Shown: positions 25,264 through 35,441, numbered from the stretch's first letter. The stretch is DNA of 64,000 bases from Clostridia bacterium (GCA_017625695.1 JAGAKI010000066.1:1-64000); one strand, 5' to 3'. The notes: a model not told the origin generated them from the letters alone. Made by a program: numbers and translations.

Positions 25264-25959
25264 TTATTCTTCTTCGGAATTTGCCATATCGTATTCCAGG
25301 GAGGTTTCAAAAAAATCTCTGGGGTTCACAGACAAGCCGTCTTGCTTTAACTCAAAATGCAGATGATAGGGGAGATGGCTTTCTGAAATTCCGCTATCGC
25401 CCATTGCTCCGATGACATCTCCCTGACGGACGACTTGTCCCACTTGTGCCATTTTGTCGCTGGATAAGTTCTGATAGATACTTGTCAGATTGTCATCGTG
25501 TTCAATTTCAATGGTGTAACCGTGTTCAAAATCAAAATAATTTTTTGTGATAATCCCGTCTGATACCGCACAAACAGGAGTGTTTTTTTCACCGGAAAAG
25601 TCCAGTCCCGTATGGGCACGGTAGTCTCCATAGGTTTGATGAAATACCAACACTTCATCGGTATATTCTCCGATGACTTCGGCTCCCATTGCCGGGAGAA
25701 TCATCACCACGGGAGTGGGATTTGGGGTAGGTTCCGGTGTGGGGACAACTGTGGGATGTGGTGTGGGTGCCGGTTTGGGAGACAGGGTTGGTTTCGGTGT
25801 GGGTACCGGCGTGGTTTTTGGGGGTGTGATGCTCTGATTGGTAATTTGGGATAATTCCTTTTCGTGACGGGTAGATATGGTGTTTCCTGCCACAAAGGAC
25901 AAGGTGGTGATGACCCCCAAAATACTAAGTAATATCAGCGGATTTTTTTTCTTCTTCAT
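25264..25959 (-). CDS. spoIIQ: SpoIIQ-like M23 peptidase, forespore membrane
   Basis: 231 residues from the ATG at 25959 (AAGGA upstream; the frame from 26043 runs into spoIID). One transmembrane helix (about 8-25), then a Thr/Pro-rich linker of about 35 residues (repeated TP.P.P), then an M23 domain with both zinc-ligand motifs: HTGLDFSG and HLPYHLHFEL. SpoIIQ sits in the forespore membrane and pairs with SpoIIIAH across the septum. Keeping all metal ligands is like clostridial SpoIIQ and unlike the inactive Bacillus protein. It follows spoIID, as in Bacillus. Confidence 0.88.
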   Translation of the reverse strand: MKKKKNPLILLSILGVITTLSFVAGNTISTRHEKELSQITNQSITPPKTTPVPTPKPTLSPKPAPTPHPTVVPTPEPTPNPTPVVMILPAMGAEVIGEYTDEVLVFHQTYGDYRAHTGLDFSGEKNTPVCAVSDGIITKNYFDFEHGYTIEIEHDDNLTSIYQNLSSDKMAQVGQVVRQGDVIGAMGDSGISESHLPYHLHFELKQDGLSVNPRDFFETSLEYDMANSEEE

Positions 25960-26029
25960 CTTTTTTGCATCCTTCCTTATTGGTTTGTATCTGAAAGAAG
26001 TATGCCCGAAGAAAAAGACTGTTATACCT

Positions 26030-27013
26030 TTATTGGTTGGCAATTTCTACTCCGGTATAATATTTTTTTAAAATATCTTCATAGCTGTAACCTCGTTTTG
26101 CCATATCGTTGGCACCGTACTGGCTCATTCCTACCCCGTGACCGTTGCCTTTGGTAGTGACGGTGATGATATCGGCTACCGAAATTTCAAAGTGGGTGGA
26201 ACGCAGTCCCAGCAGGGAGCGAAGTTCGGTTCCCAAAAAGGGAATTCCGCAGATGGTAAGAGATTTGGTGCTTCCGGAATCATTTTTGATCCATTCGCCA
26301 AACCATTCAGCGGGAGATTCAGAAAAAGAAACCTTTTTTTCTCCTCGATTTAGTGCCTCTATGAATTCTTCCGGAGTAAAAGTTTTGGTTTCCTGATAGC
26401 GGGGAGAGGCTTCCTCTCCCTCTGAAACCACCGACAAAAGATAGGGGACAGAGTTGCCCCATACATCTTGTGCATTTTCAGTCATTCCAGAGGAAGTGGA
26501 ATGAAACACAGCAGAAATGGGTTCCCCATTGTAGATGATAATTTCAGATTTTGTGTCATCCACGGCTGTTTGAATTTTTTTCAGTAGTTGTGGCTCATTT
26601 TGGAATTTGCGGGACAGTTCTTCCGGAGGGAGATAGGCTTTGCAATGCGAAGATTCTGAGCAGACGTTGGCATCGGGATGGTTTGGGTTCGGAGTTTGGG
26701 AACGGTTTACGGTATAGGTTCTTGCGGCAACTGCCTGTGCTTTTAGTGCTTCTTCTTCAAAGGAAGCGGGCATTTCGGCAGCCACAACACCGTAAAGATA
26801 TTCTTCCAACGAAAGGGCGGTGACTGTTCCCTGATGCAACAGTGTGATTGTTTTTGGAACAGGGACCGTAAGGGCGGATTTTTTAGAATTTGATTCTTTG
26901 ATTGGAGCAGAAATATACTCTTTTCCAAAGAAACCGAAACAGGCGGCTAAGAGCCATAAAAAAAAGAAAAAAACGGTGAAACAAAGAAGCGGGAAAAGGG
27001 TTGTTTTTTTCAT
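26030..27013 (-). CDS. spoIID: Stage II sporulation protein D, lytic transglycosylase
   Basis: 327 residues with an N-terminal membrane helix (about 5-28). The SpoIID domain carries the catalytic Glu in YGVVAAEMPASFEEEALKAQAVAARTY and the conserved C-terminal GHGVGMSQYGANDMAKRGYSYEDILKKYY. It degrades septal peptidoglycan during engulfment. It is followed by spoIIQ. Regulation by a mother-cell sigma factor is expected, but I could not find a convincing sigma-E site. Confidence 0.95.
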   Translation of the reverse strand: MKKTTLFPLLCFTVFFFFLWLLAACFGFFGKEYISAPIKESNSKKSALTVPVPKTITLLHQGTVTALSLEEYLYGVVAAEMPASFEEEALKAQAVAARTYTVNRSQTPNPNHPDANVCSESSHCKAYLPPEELSRKFQNEPQLLKKIQTAVDDTKSEIIIYNGEPISAVFHSTSSGMTENAQDVWGNSVPYLLSVVSEGEEASPRYQETKTFTPEEFIEALNRGEKKVSFSESPAEWFGEWIKNDSGSTKSLTICGIPFLGTELRSLLGLRSTHFEISVADIITVTTKGNGHGVGMSQYGANDMAKRGYSYEDILKKYYTGVEIANQ

Positions 27014-27082
27014 GAAAGAGAAGCCTTCTTTCTGTGTTTTGTCACAAAGATTGCAGAGTTTAGAAAAAGCTTAAAATTTTAC

Positions 27083-27111
27083 TTGCTTTTTTTTGTAAGA
27101 TGTTGTATAAT
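27083..27111 (+). promoter_or_regulatory. Promoter of lon-hisS-aspS
   Basis: TTGCTT (27083-27088), a 17-base spacer and TATAAT (27106-27111). No CIRCE or CtsR-type repeat is visible near it. Confidence 0.75.
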
Positions 27112-27217
27112 ATTATTTAATGTATATGTATGACCATTTTATAATATACGCACAGGAAGTTGTGACGTGTTCTGTATTTTCTCAGATTCGATTGGTCAAA
27201 AAGAGGAGTTTATTTTT

Positions 27218-29638
27218 ATGACAAACGAAAATCATAATCTGATAGATGAGGTAATCACCGAAGAAATGGCGGTGTTGCCCTTAAGGGGCGTTTCTATTTT
27301 TCCATACACGGTGATGCATCTGGATGCCCAACGGAAAATTTCCGTAGAAGCCATTGAGTATGCGATGCAGCATAATCAGCCGGTGTTACTGCTGGCACAG
27401 GTAGACCCGTCAGTAGAACACCCCAAAGAGGGGGATTTTTACCGCATCGGTACCATTGCTACTGTGAAACAGTTGCTTCGCTTGCCCAATCACTGTGTCC
27501 GTGTACTGGTAGATGCCAGAATCCGCGGGGAAAGTCTTTCGGTCTATGAAAAAGACGGCATTTTGTTTTCTCAGGTAAAACGTTGTGCCCGACGTCGTCC
27601 CGTCCGAAAATCCAAGCAACTGGAAGCTCATATCCGTTCTTTGAAAGATGTATATGGAGAGTATTTCAAACTGGTTGGCAGAATTTCTCCTGATGTGATG
27701 GGGGGAATCGTGTCTACCAACGATATCGAAAAATTGACTGATATTATTTGTGGAAGCCTGTTTATTGATTACGAAGACAAACAGTATTTGTTGGAAATTT
27801 TAGACCCCAGAAAACGTGTGGTTGAGCTAATTAAAATTCTCACTGCAGAAATTGACCTGTTGCAGATTGAAATTGACATTCAGGCAAAGGTCAAAACTCA
27901 GATAGACAAAAATCAGAGAGAATATTATTTACGGGAACAGATTCGTGCTATTCAGGAAGAGCTTGGAGAAGAGGAAGACCTTCATTCCGAAGCAGAGGAA
28001 TATGTTCTTAAGCTGGAAAAGCTTCGTTGCGTTCTTTCAGAAGATTCTTTTGAGAAGCTTTCCAAGCAAATCAACCGCTATAAAAAAATGCATCCCCATT
28101 CTCAGGAAACCATGGTAGAAAGAAACTATCTGGACACCGTGTTTGATTTACCCTGGACCGAGACCACCAGAGAAAATATCGACATCAAAAAATGTATTGC
28201 GAAATTGGACCGTGATCATTACGGTCTGGATAAAGTGAAAGAAAAACTGGTGGAATACTTAGCGGCGAAAAAATTCAATCCAGGGATTAAATCTCAGATT
28301 TTGTGTCTGGTGGGACCTCCCGGCGTCGGAAAAACCTCCATTGTGAAATCCATTGCCGATGCCATCGGCAGAAAATACCAGCGGATGTCTTTGGGTGGTG
28401 TGCATGACGAGGCGGAAATTCGTGGCCACAGACGTACTTATGTGGGGGCAATGCCGGGAAAAGTCATGGCTGCCATCCGTACTGCAGGTGTTAAGAACCC
28501 CTTGATTTTGCTGGACGAAATTGATAAACTGGGCAAGGATATGCGGGGGGACCCTGCAAGTGCCTTGCTGGAAGCGTTGGATAAAGAGCAGAACAACACC
28601 TTTACTGACCACTATATCGATTTGCCCTTTGACTTGTCAGAAGTGTTGTTTGTTACAACTGCCAACAGTTTAGAAACCATTCCCGGTCCTTTGCTGGACC
28701 GTATGGAAGTGATTGAACTTTCCGGTTATACCCGCTATGAAAAATATCGGATTGCCACCGACTATCTTTTGAAAAAGCAATATCGGGAGCATAACATCAC
28801 CAAAAAAACTGTGCAGATAAAAGACAGTGCAATCTATAGTATGATTGATTATTATGTGAGAGAAGCAGGTGTTCGTAATTTAGAACGTACCATTGTGACG
28901 CTGATTCGGAAGATTGAAAAAGAACTGCTTATTTCAGAAAAGAAATCTGTTACCGTAACAGAAGATACGATGGAACGTTATTTAGGAAAGAAAAAGTACA
29001 CGGTTGATCCGAAAAACCGTTTCCCTGAAGTTGGAACGGCAATGGGTCTTGCTTGGACCGCAGCCGGAGGAGATACTCTCTATTGTGAAGCGGTTGCGGT
29101 GGACGGAACCGGGAAGATTGAGGCAACCGGAAGCTTAGGCGATGTGATGAAAGAATCCACACGGATTGCCTTGACACATATCCGCTCCATTGCTGATTCT
29201 TTGAGACTGGAAAAGGATTTTTATAAAACCAAAGACATTCATATTCATTTTCCTGATGGTGCTACACCAAAGGATGGCCCCTCTGCAGGGATTACCGTTG
29301 CGTTGGCAGTGACCTCTGCATTAACGGGCAGAAAAATCCGCAATGACGTGGCAATGACGGGCGAAATCTCTATTCGTGGGAAAGTGCTTCCCATCGGTGG
29401 ATTAAAGGAAAAAGCCATTTCGGCCCACCGTGCAGGAGTATTTGATATTATTATTCCCAAAGAAAACGAAAAAGATCTGGAAGATATTCCAAAAGAAATT
29501 TTTTCTGATTTTAACTTTATGAGTGTGTCGGAATTTTGGGAAGTGCTGGAGATTGCATTGCTTCCCAAAGAGGAGGAATACCCGGGATTGACAGAGGAAA
29601 CCTTCTCTTCTTATAGCGTATACGAGAATAAAATATAG
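27218..29638 (+). CDS. lon: ATP-dependent protease Lon
   Basis: 806 residues from the ATG at 27218, with AGAGGAG 8 bases upstream. The N-terminal substrate-binding domain starts near [16 protein letters not shown] long coiled coil spans about 200-290. AAA+ motifs are Walker [10 protein letters not shown], Walker [12 protein letters not shown] and a sensor region. The C-terminal protease domain has the catalytic Ser in DGPSAGI and a catalytic Lys in [13 protein letters not shown]. It is a cytoplasmic quality-control protease. It leads into hisS with 24 bases between. Confidence 0.97.
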   Translation: MTNENHNLIDEVITEEMAVLPLRGVSIFPYTVMHLDAQRKISVEAIEYAMQHNQPVLLLAQVDPSVEHPKEGDFYRIGTIATVKQLLRLPNHCVRVLVDARIRGESLSVYEKDGILFSQVKRCARRRPVRKSKQLEAHIRSLKDVYGEYFKLVGRISPDVMGGIVSTNDIEKLTDIICGSLFIDYEDKQYLLEILDPRKRVVELIKILTAEIDLLQIEIDIQAKVKTQIDKNQREYYLREQIRAIQEELGEEEDLHSEAEEYVLKLEKLRCVLSEDSFEKLSKQINRYKKMHPHSQETMVERNYLDTVFDLPWTETTRENIDIKKCIAKLDRDHYGLDKVKEKLVEYLAAKKFNPGIKSQILCLVGPPGVGKTSIVKSIADAIGRKYQRMSLGGVHDEAEIRGHRRTYVGAMPGKVMAAIRTAGVKNPLILLDEIDKLGKDMRGDPASALLEALDKEQNNTFTDHYIDLPFDLSEVLFVTTANSLETIPGPLLDRMEVIELSGYTRYEKYRIATDYLLKKQYREHNITKKTVQIKDSAIYSMIDYYVREAGVRNLERTIVTLIRKIEKELLISEKKSVTVTEDTMERYLGKKKYTVDPKNRFPEVGTAMGLAWTAAGGDTLYCEAVAVDGTGKIEATGSLGDVMKESTRIALTHIRSIADSLRLEKDFYKTKDIHIHFPDGATPKDGPSAGITVALAVTSALTGRKIRNDVAMTGEISIRGKVLPIGGLKEKAISAHRAGVFDIIIPKENEKDLEDIPKEIFSDFNFMSVSEFWEVLEIALLPKEEEYPGLTEETFSSYSVYENKI

Positions 29639-29662
29639 AAAACAGAAAGGACGCATCCGTTC

Positions 29663-30925
29663 ATGGCAAAATTAAGCGCTCCAAAAGGAACCAAAGATAT
29701 TCTGCCCGGGGAAAGCTACCAATGGCAGTATGTGGAATCTGTGTTAAAGCAGATTGCCAAAGATTTTAACTTTAAAGAATTACGAACTCCCACCTTTGAG
29801 GCAACTGAAGTGTTTGCCCGTGGTGTAGGGGATACCACTGATGTGGTAACCAAAGAAATGTATACCTTTTTGGACAAAGGTGGCAGAAGTATCACCTTGC
29901 GTCCGGAAGGAACTGCCGGGATTGCCCGCAGCTTTGTGGAACACGGACTCTATGCCGGTGTGCTTCCCTTGAAGCTGTGGTATCTGATTTCCTGTTTCCG
30001 TTATGAAAAACCTCAGGCGGGCAGACTCCGTGAATTTCATCAGTTCGGTATCGAAATGCTGGGAACCACCACCCCGCTGGCAGATGCGGAAGCTATCTTA
30101 TTCGGTAACGAAATTTTCAAACGTTTTCAGATTGGAAATATTACCTTAAACTTAAATAATATCGGCTGTAAAGAATGTCGGAAAGCATACAATGAAAAGC
30201 TGAAAGCATTTTTAGAAGAAAAAAAGGATTCCCTTTGCGAAACCTGTCAGGAACGTCTCGGGAAAAATCCCATGCGGATTTTTGACTGTAAGTCGGAAAT
30301 CTGTCAGTCTTTGATTGCTGACGCACCCACCATTTTTGACAGCGTTTGTGAGGATTGTAAAAACCATTTTGAAGAAGTAACCAATATTTTGGATACGGTT
30401 GGCGTTTCTTACAAAATTGACAAAGGCATTGTTCGCGGATTGGATTACTATTCCAAAACCGTATTTGAATTTGTGTCCCAAAACATCGGTGCACAGGGTA
30501 CTGTCTTAGGCGGTGGCAGATATGACGGCTTGATTGCCGACTTGGGCGGTAATGATGCTCCGGGCATCGGCTTTGCAATGGGGCTGGAACGTTTGCTTCT
30601 GTTATTGGGTGACAGTATTCCTGTAGCAGACACTACACCCCGGATTCTTTTGATTCCCATTGGAGACGATGCAAAGAAAGTAGCGTGGAAATTGGTTTCT
30701 GACTTAAGAAGCCGAGGAATTTCTGCGGAATATGACATCAATTGCCGCTCCGTAAAAGCACAGATGAAATATGCCGATAAAATCGGTGCCAATTATACCG
30801 TGGTTTTGGGAGACGAAGAAGTATCGAAAAACCAGTATCAGCTCAAAAATATGCAAACCGGCGAAAGCGTGACGGTAGCATTGGAACAAATTGCAGATAT
30901 CCTTTCGGAAACCACCGAAGGATAG
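29663..30925 (+). CDS. hisS: Histidyl-tRNA synthetase
   Basis: A 420-residue class II synthetase charging tRNA-His. Motif 2 is CFRYEKPQAGRLREFHQFG; the histidine-specific motifs are GLDYYSKTVFE and GGGRYDGL. Motif 3 is GFAMGLERLLLLL, and the C-terminal anticodon-binding domain is present. No T-box leader precedes it; it follows lon directly, so amino-acid control is not evident. Confidence 0.97.
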   Translation: MAKLSAPKGTKDILPGESYQWQYVESVLKQIAKDFNFKELRTPTFEATEVFARGVGDTTDVVTKEMYTFLDKGGRSITLRPEGTAGIARSFVEHGLYAGVLPLKLWYLISCFRYEKPQAGRLREFHQFGIEMLGTTTPLADAEAILFGNEIFKRFQIGNITLNLNNIGCKECRKAYNEKLKAFLEEKKDSLCETCQERLGKNPMRIFDCKSEICQSLIADAPTIFDSVCEDCKNHFEEVTNILDTVGVSYKIDKGIVRGLDYYSKTVFEFVSQNIGAQGTVLGGGRYDGLIADLGGNDAPGIGFAMGLERLLLLLGDSIPVADTTPRILLIPIGDDAKKVAWKLVSDLRSRGISAEYDINCRSVKAQMKYADKIGANYTVVLGDEEVSKNQYQLKNMQTGESVTVALEQIADILSETTEG

Positions 30926-30945
30926 TGAGAAAGGATGAAAAAATA

Positions 30946-32751
30946 ATGGCAGAAACTTTACAAGGATTCAAACGCACCAACTATGCGAACGATTTTGATT
31001 CTTCCTCTATCGGACAGACCGTGTCGGTTGCGGGTTGGGTGAATAAACAAAGAGACATTGGTTCCTTGGTATTTATTGACCTTCGTGACAGAACCGGTTT
31101 GGTTCAGATTGTATTTGATGAAACCATCAATGTAGAACTTTTGAATAAGGCAAAAGGTGTTCACAACGAATATGTAATTGCCGTAAAAGGGACTGTTCGT
31201 CAGAGAAGCGGTGCGTTCAACAAAAATATTAAAACCGGGGAAATTGAAATTGTGGCAGAAGAACTTCGCGTATTGTCCGTTTCTGAACCCACTCCCTTTG
31301 TCATTGCATCCGACGTGGAGGCAAATGACCAGATTAAATTAAAATACCGTTACCTGGATCTGCGCCGTCCCGAAATGCAGAAAAACATCATTATGCGTCA
31401 CAAAATTGCAAAAATTGCAAGAGACTATTATGATGAAAACGGATTTTTGGAAATTGAAACTCCCTATCTTACCAAGTCTACTCCGGAGGGTGCAAGAGAC
31501 TATCTGGTACCCAGCCGTGTGCATCCTGAAAAATTCTATGCATTGCCTCAGTCTCCTCAGCTTTATAAACAGCTTCTGATGTTATCCGGTTTTGACCGAT
31601 ACATTCAGATTGCAAGATGTTTCCGTGATGAAGACTTAAGAGCAGACCGTCAGCCTGAATTCACTCAGATTGACTTGGAAATGTCCTTCGTGGAAATGGA
31701 TGACGTTATTGCAATGAACGAAGGCTTCTTAAAAAGAGTATTCAAAGAAGTTTTGGATATGGATATCCAGACTCCCTTTATGAGAATGGATTACAAGGAA
31801 GCAATGGAACGCTATGGCTCCGATAAGCCGGATAACCGTTTCGGACTGGAACTCGTGGACTTGTCCGAAGAAGTAAAAGATGTGGAATTCACCGTGTTCC
31901 AGAACGCTCTGCAAAATGGCGGAAGTGTAAAATGTATCAATGGCGAAGGAATGGGTGCAAAACTGTCCCGTAAAGAAATTGATGCATTGGGTGAACTGGT
32001 AAAAACTTATGGCGGGAAAGGTTTGGCTTACATCGTAGTGAATGAAGACGGTGTAAAATCTCCCATTGCCAAATTTATGAGCGAAGAACAGTTAGACAGA
32101 GTTCTTACAAAAGCAAATGCAAAGCCGGGCGACATTATTTTAATTGTTGCGGATAAAACCGATGTGGTTTATACTGTCTTAGGAAGCTTGCGTTGTGATC
32201 TGGCTAAGAAATTTGAGTTATATGACGAAAATTCCTTCTCCTTCCTGTGGGTGGTAAACTTCCCGCTCTTAGAGTTTGATGAAGAAGAAAACCGCTACGT
32301 AGCAAAACATCATCCTTTCACCGCGCCGATGGATGAAGACTTGGATAAACTGGAAACCGCTCCCGGTGAAGTTCGTGCAAAAGCGTATGATATCGTGTTA
32401 AATGGTAACGAAATCGGTGGTGGCAGTATCCGTATTTTTGATACCAAGCTCCAGGAAAAAATGTTCCAGGTACTCGGATTCACCAAGGAAGCAGCTCAGG
32501 AACGGTTCGGCTTCTTAATTGATGCATTCCGTTTCGGTCCTCCTCCGCATGGCGGTATGGCATACGGTCTGGACAGACTTTGTATGCTGATGGCAGGTTG
32601 CGATTCTATCCGTGATGTTATCGCGTTCCCCAAAGTGCAGAATGCATCTGAACTGATGACCAATGCTCCTGACTTTGTGGATGAGAAACAGTTAGCTGAC
32701 TTAAACATCGTTTGTGTAAAACCCGAAAAAGAAGAACCCAAAGAAGAGTAA
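30946..32751 (+). CDS. aspS: Aspartyl-tRNA synthetase
   Basis: 601 residues from the ATG at 30946. A GTG at 30925 overlaps the hisS stop, but AAAGGA is placed for the ATG. OB-fold anticodon domain at the N-terminus (SVAGWVNKQRDIGSLVFIDLRDR). Motif 2 is CFRDEDLRADRQPEFTQID. The bacterial GAD insert spans about 290-420. Motif 3 is PPPHGGMAYGLDRL. Whether it is discriminating or also charges tRNA-Asn cannot be told. Confidence 0.96.
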   Translation: MAETLQGFKRTNYANDFDSSSIGQTVSVAGWVNKQRDIGSLVFIDLRDRTGLVQIVFDETINVELLNKAKGVHNEYVIAVKGTVRQRSGAFNKNIKTGEIEIVAEELRVLSVSEPTPFVIASDVEANDQIKLKYRYLDLRRPEMQKNIIMRHKIAKIARDYYDENGFLEIETPYLTKSTPEGARDYLVPSRVHPEKFYALPQSPQLYKQLLMLSGFDRYIQIARCFRDEDLRADRQPEFTQIDLEMSFVEMDDVIAMNEGFLKRVFKEVLDMDIQTPFMRMDYKEAMERYGSDKPDNRFGLELVDLSEEVKDVEFTVFQNALQNGGSVKCINGEGMGAKLSRKEIDALGELVKTYGGKGLAYIVVNEDGVKSPIAKFMSEEQLDRVLTKANAKPGDIILIVADKTDVVYTVLGSLRCDLAKKFELYDENSFSFLWVVNFPLLEFDEEENRYVAKHHPFTAPMDEDLDKLETAPGEVRAKAYDIVLNGNEIGGGSIRIFDTKLQEKMFQVLGFTKEAAQERFGFLIDAFRFGPPPHGGMAYGLDRLCMLMAGCDSIRDVIAFPKVQNASELMTNAPDFVDEKQLADLNIVCVKPEKEEPKEE

Positions 32752-32816
32752 TTTTTGAATGAGATGGGGGTGCCGTTGGTGTTAGCGGCATCCGGTCCCT
32801 GTTCGGAGAAAGAATT

Positions 32817-33314
32817 ATGAAAGAAGCAGTACAGAATTTTTTTGTCAATTTACCCATTCCCACCTGGCTTAAGATTATGCTTTCTGCCATGATTCCCATG
32901 GTGGAAGCACGCTATTCCATCTTGTTCTTTATGGATAGCGGAGTGCCCTACTGGGAACTTTACGCTTTAAGCGTTTTGGGGAATATGATTCCCGTACCCT
33001 TTATCATTTACTTATTCCGTCCTTTGCTGGCATTTTTGAGACGGACCAAACTCTTTCGGAAAGTTGCCGTAAAACTGGAAGAAAGAACCCATAAAAAAGC
33101 AGCACAACTTCAGAAGTATTCTGCTTGGGGACTTTTTTTCTTCGTGGCACTTCCCGTACCGGGTACCGGTGCCATCACAGGCTCTATGATTGCGGCACTT
33201 CTTGATATGAGAGAAAAATATGCATTGCCTGCTATTTTGATTGGTACTATGGTAGCAACCTTTATCACCACCGGTGCTATGGGCTTTCTCCAGTGGGTAG
33301 TCAGCTTGTTTTAG
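32817..33314 (+). CDS. Small multidrug-export-family membrane protein (COG2426)
   Basis: 165 residues with four to five hydrophobic segments and the family features MIPMVEARYSILFF, a basic loop (LRRTKLFRKVAVKLEERTHKK) and ALPVPGTGAITGSMIAALL. Annotated in many Firmicutes as putative small multidrug exporters, although transport has not been shown for most. It follows aspS by 65 bases and is closed by its own terminator. Confidence 0.85.
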   Translation: MKEAVQNFFVNLPIPTWLKIMLSAMIPMVEARYSILFFMDSGVPYWELYALSVLGNMIPVPFIIYLFRPLLAFLRRTKLFRKVAVKLEERTHKKAAQLQKYSAWGLFFFVALPVPGTGAITGSMIAALLDMREKYALPAILIGTMVATFITTGAMGFLQWVVSLF

Positions 33315-33332
33315 TAATTTTTATCAATGGTA

Positions 33333-33362
33333 AAAGAACGGCAGATTTCTGCCGTTCTTTTT
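33333..33362 (+). terminator. Terminator of the lon-hisS-aspS transcript
   Basis: AAAGAACGGCAGA and TGCCGTTCTTT form a stem with loop TTTC and a run of T, 19 bases past the last stop. Confidence 0.9.
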
Positions 33363-33390
33363 ACGTGAAGAAAAGATTTTACAAAAAATG

Positions 33391-33419
33391 TGGACAAAAC
33401 GGGAAATTTATGGTACAAT
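33391..33419 (+). promoter_or_regulatory. Promoter of the 6S RNA candidate
   Basis: TGGACA (33391-33396), a 17-base spacer and TACAAT (33414-33419). The predicted start, near 33426, coincides with the first base of a long closing stem. Confidence 0.75.
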
Positions 33420-33425
33420 AATTTC

Positions 33426-33565
33426 GCTACATCTTTTCAAATAGAAAAAACACAACTGTATAACTGTGTTGCTTGAGGGGCACGCTGATATTGCAAAAAG
33501 CGTATGCTCTTGTTTCGTCGTACCTTCAAGCAATTGTTTGTGTTATGATTTGAAAAGTGTGTAGC
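33426..33565 (+). ncRNA. ssrS: Probable 6S RNA
   Basis: No protein is encoded here. The RNA would fold into one long, interrupted rod. A closing stem pairs GCTACA..TTTTCAAAT with ATTTGAAAA..GTGTAGC. Internal stems pair AACACAAC with GTTTGTGTT and TTGCTTGA with TTCAAGCAA. The top is a GC-bulged region. That is the shape of 6S RNA, which mimics an open promoter and binds RNA polymerase. As I recall, one Bacillus 6S gene also lies just after aspS, which adds context. The stem-delimited length of about 140 nt is short for the family; the transcript probably runs to the terminator near 33636. Confidence 0.62.
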
Positions 33566-33596
33566 AACCTTTAGAGACGGGGCAGTACGTTTTTTG

Positions 33597-33636
33597 GTGC
33601 GTAGCTTTCCGCTCTTGGGTTGGCTGCGCACTTTTT
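33597..33636 (+). terminator. Terminator of the 6S RNA transcript
   Basis: GTGCGTAGC and GCTGCGCAC (one G-U) form a stem followed by TTTTT. The remaining bases up to 33730 hold only the ribosome site of the next gene. Confidence 0.75.
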
Positions 33637-33730
33637 ATTTGTCAAATCATAAGGAAGGGAGGGACGTTTTTTTCAAACAGTGACAGATGAGTGTCAGCCT
33701 TTCAACAGAAAAAAAGAAAGGAAGAAAACT

Positions 33731-34378
33731 ATGAAATTACGAAAAAAACTTTTGATACTTACCGTCATTATGACTCTTTTGGGAACTATGCTTGTATTTG
33801 CAGAGAAATCACCACAGCACCTTGCGGCAGAAGAATTGGTTTCGCTTTCTGTTTTAGCGGGAAATGATGCAGGGGAGCTTTTATTGGATCAAACTGTAAC
33901 CCGGGCTGAAATGGTGGTGATTGTATGTCGGCTTTTGGCGTTGGAAGATACTGCAGTCAAAAATGTAGTGACAGCTTCCGTATTCTCCGATGTACCTGCG
34001 AATCATTGGGCAGCAGGATATCTTGATATTGCAAAATCACAAGGCATTGTGAATGGATATCCTGACGGAACGTTCCGTCCTGATGGGGAGGTCAGCTATG
34101 CAGAAGTATTAAAAATGCTGACTGCTGCTTGCGGATATCTGCCTAAGGCGGAAAGCTTTGGTGGATATCCAATGGGTGTGATGATGGTTGCTGCTCAAAA
34201 CGGAATCACAAACGGTATTTCTTTTATGCAGGATGCTCCTGCTACCCGTGGAGACGTGGCTTGTTTTACTCTTCGCACATTGGATTTGCCTCTGCTGTTT
34301 CAAACGGGATTCGGAGCATCTGTGGAGTATCAGGTTGATCCGGAAATCACTTTACGAAATCGCAATTTTAAGAGGTAA
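33731..34378 (+). CDS. Small SLH-domain exported protein
   Basis: 215 residues from the ATG at 33731, which has AAAGGAAG upstream. Signal peptide 1-22 (LLILTVIMTLLGTMLVFA). The rest is three SLH-like repeats: LVSLSVLAGND...VTRAEMVVIVCRLL; FSDVPANHWAAGYLDIAKSQGIVNGYPDGTFRPDGEVSYAEVLKML; and VAAQNGITNGISFMQDAPATRGDVACF. No other domain, so it may be a wall-binding structural protein. Its last 11 bases overlap the converging M23 gene, with no terminator between them. Confidence 0.88.
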   Translation: MKLRKKLLILTVIMTLLGTMLVFAEKSPQHLAAEELVSLSVLAGNDAGELLLDQTVTRAEMVVIVCRLLALEDTAVKNVVTASVFSDVPANHWAAGYLDIAKSQGIVNGYPDGTFRPDGEVSYAEVLKMLTAACGYLPKAESFGGYPMGVMMVAAQNGITNGISFMQDAPATRGDVACFTLRTLDLPLLFQTGFGASVEYQVDPEITLRNRNFKR

Positions 34379-35306
34379 CAGCAGTATCCACAACAATCGG
34401 TGCAGGCGGATTCAGCAGTAGCTTTGCAATCTGATAGCAGTCAATCCAGATTTGATTGTTACCGTCTTTTTGCACTTCGTTGAAAATCAGCTGAATCCCG
34501 AAATGCAGATGTGGTACGTTAATATTATTTACATTTTCTTTGAAGCTGTAGCCGGTCTGACCTACGTAGCCAATGGTCTGACCGGCTTTTACCGTGTGTC
34601 CTTCTTCTATACCTTTGGCAAAGGGAGTATTTTTTTGCAGATGGGCATAGTAATAGTAACGCTGTCCGTCAAAGCTGCGGATGCCGATCCTCCAGCCCCC
34701 GTAGCGGTTCCATCCCATAACTTCCACGACACCGTCCTCCACGGCAGAAACGGGAGTTCCGGTTGCAGTGAAAAAATCGTGTCCCTGGTGTTTTCGTTGA
34801 AAACCGTAGCTTCGCTGATTTCCGAAATCGTCGGAATCGGAATAGCCTCCTTTTACCGGATGGCGAATGGTGAGACCGTATTTTAATACAGTGCGGGTGG
34901 TTCCGTCCGCATTTTTTACTTGGGTTTCATATTCGCCCAGCCAACCATTCATGATAGCACTGTATGCCTGTAAATAATAAGAATAGTTTTTTAAGTCGGT
35001 GGGATGGTTTTGGGATAAATAGTTTGCTGCGTCTTTCACATCCTGAATTTTGATATTTTTAAAATTGCCTCCGTTTTTTGCTGCAAGAAAGCTTAAAAGC
35101 CGGATGCTGTCAATTCTTTCTTCCGAATTGCGGGATTCAATATCTAAAGTAATTGCCTGATATAAGATATTGGAAGGAATGTTAAATTCCACCCATTTGA
35201 TATAACTTTGATTTTTTGCGGTTGGAATGGTGGGAAACAAAAAGCTGCAGCACAGAAACAGACAAACAGCAATTCCCAAAAAAATAAGAGGAATCTGATG
35301 ACGCAT
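34368..35306 (-). CDS. Membrane-anchored M23 family metallopeptidase
   Basis: 312 residues with an N-terminal hydrophobic helix (about 5-26) and a C-terminal M23 (lysostaphin-like) domain. Zinc motifs are HQGHDFFTA and PHLHFGIQL, with YYYYAHLQKNTPF and a GQTIGYVGQTG turn between. It probably cuts peptide cross-links in peptidoglycan. The N-terminal 150 residues are helical and not assigned. CGGAGG precedes the ATG. It may serve sporulation or cell separation; the context does not decide. Confidence 0.9.
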   Translation of the reverse strand: MRHQIPLIFLGIAVCLFLCCSFLFPTIPTAKNQSYIKWVEFNIPSNILYQAITLDIESRNSEERIDSIRLLSFLAAKNGGNFKNIKIQDVKDAANYLSQNHPTDLKNYSYYLQAYSAIMNGWLGEYETQVKNADGTTRTVLKYGLTIRHPVKGGYSDSDDFGNQRSYGFQRKHQGHDFFTATGTPVSAVEDGVVEVMGWNRYGGWRIGIRSFDGQRYYYYAHLQKNTPFAKGIEEGHTVKAGQTIGYVGQTGYSFKENVNNINVPHLHFGIQLIFNEVQKDGNNQIWIDCYQIAKLLLNPPAPIVVDTAVTS

Positions 35307-35407
35307 AATAACCTCCGTTAACTATACTATTATATATAGCTTTATATGAGGGCAAACAGCGGGATAGAACAGTAGGGAAGAAAAAATAAAAAAATTCAAA
35401 AAAACAC

Positions 35408-35435
35408 TTGACAAATCGGAATTATATGGTATACT
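35408..35435 (+). promoter_or_regulatory. Promoter of infC-rpmI-rplT
   Basis: TTGACA (35408-35413), a 16-base spacer and TATACT (35430-35435). Confidence 0.82.
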
Positions 35436-35441
35436 TATAAA

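Noticed and set aside
27112-29662. T-box leader for hisS or aspS
   Set aside because: hisS follows lon by 24 bases and aspS follows hisS directly. There is no room for a T-box, and the lon leader shows no T-box motif.
33437-33631. Small minus-strand open frame in the 6S RNA region
   Set aside because: No ribosome site, low-complexity composition, and the stretch is better explained by base-paired RNA on the plus strand.
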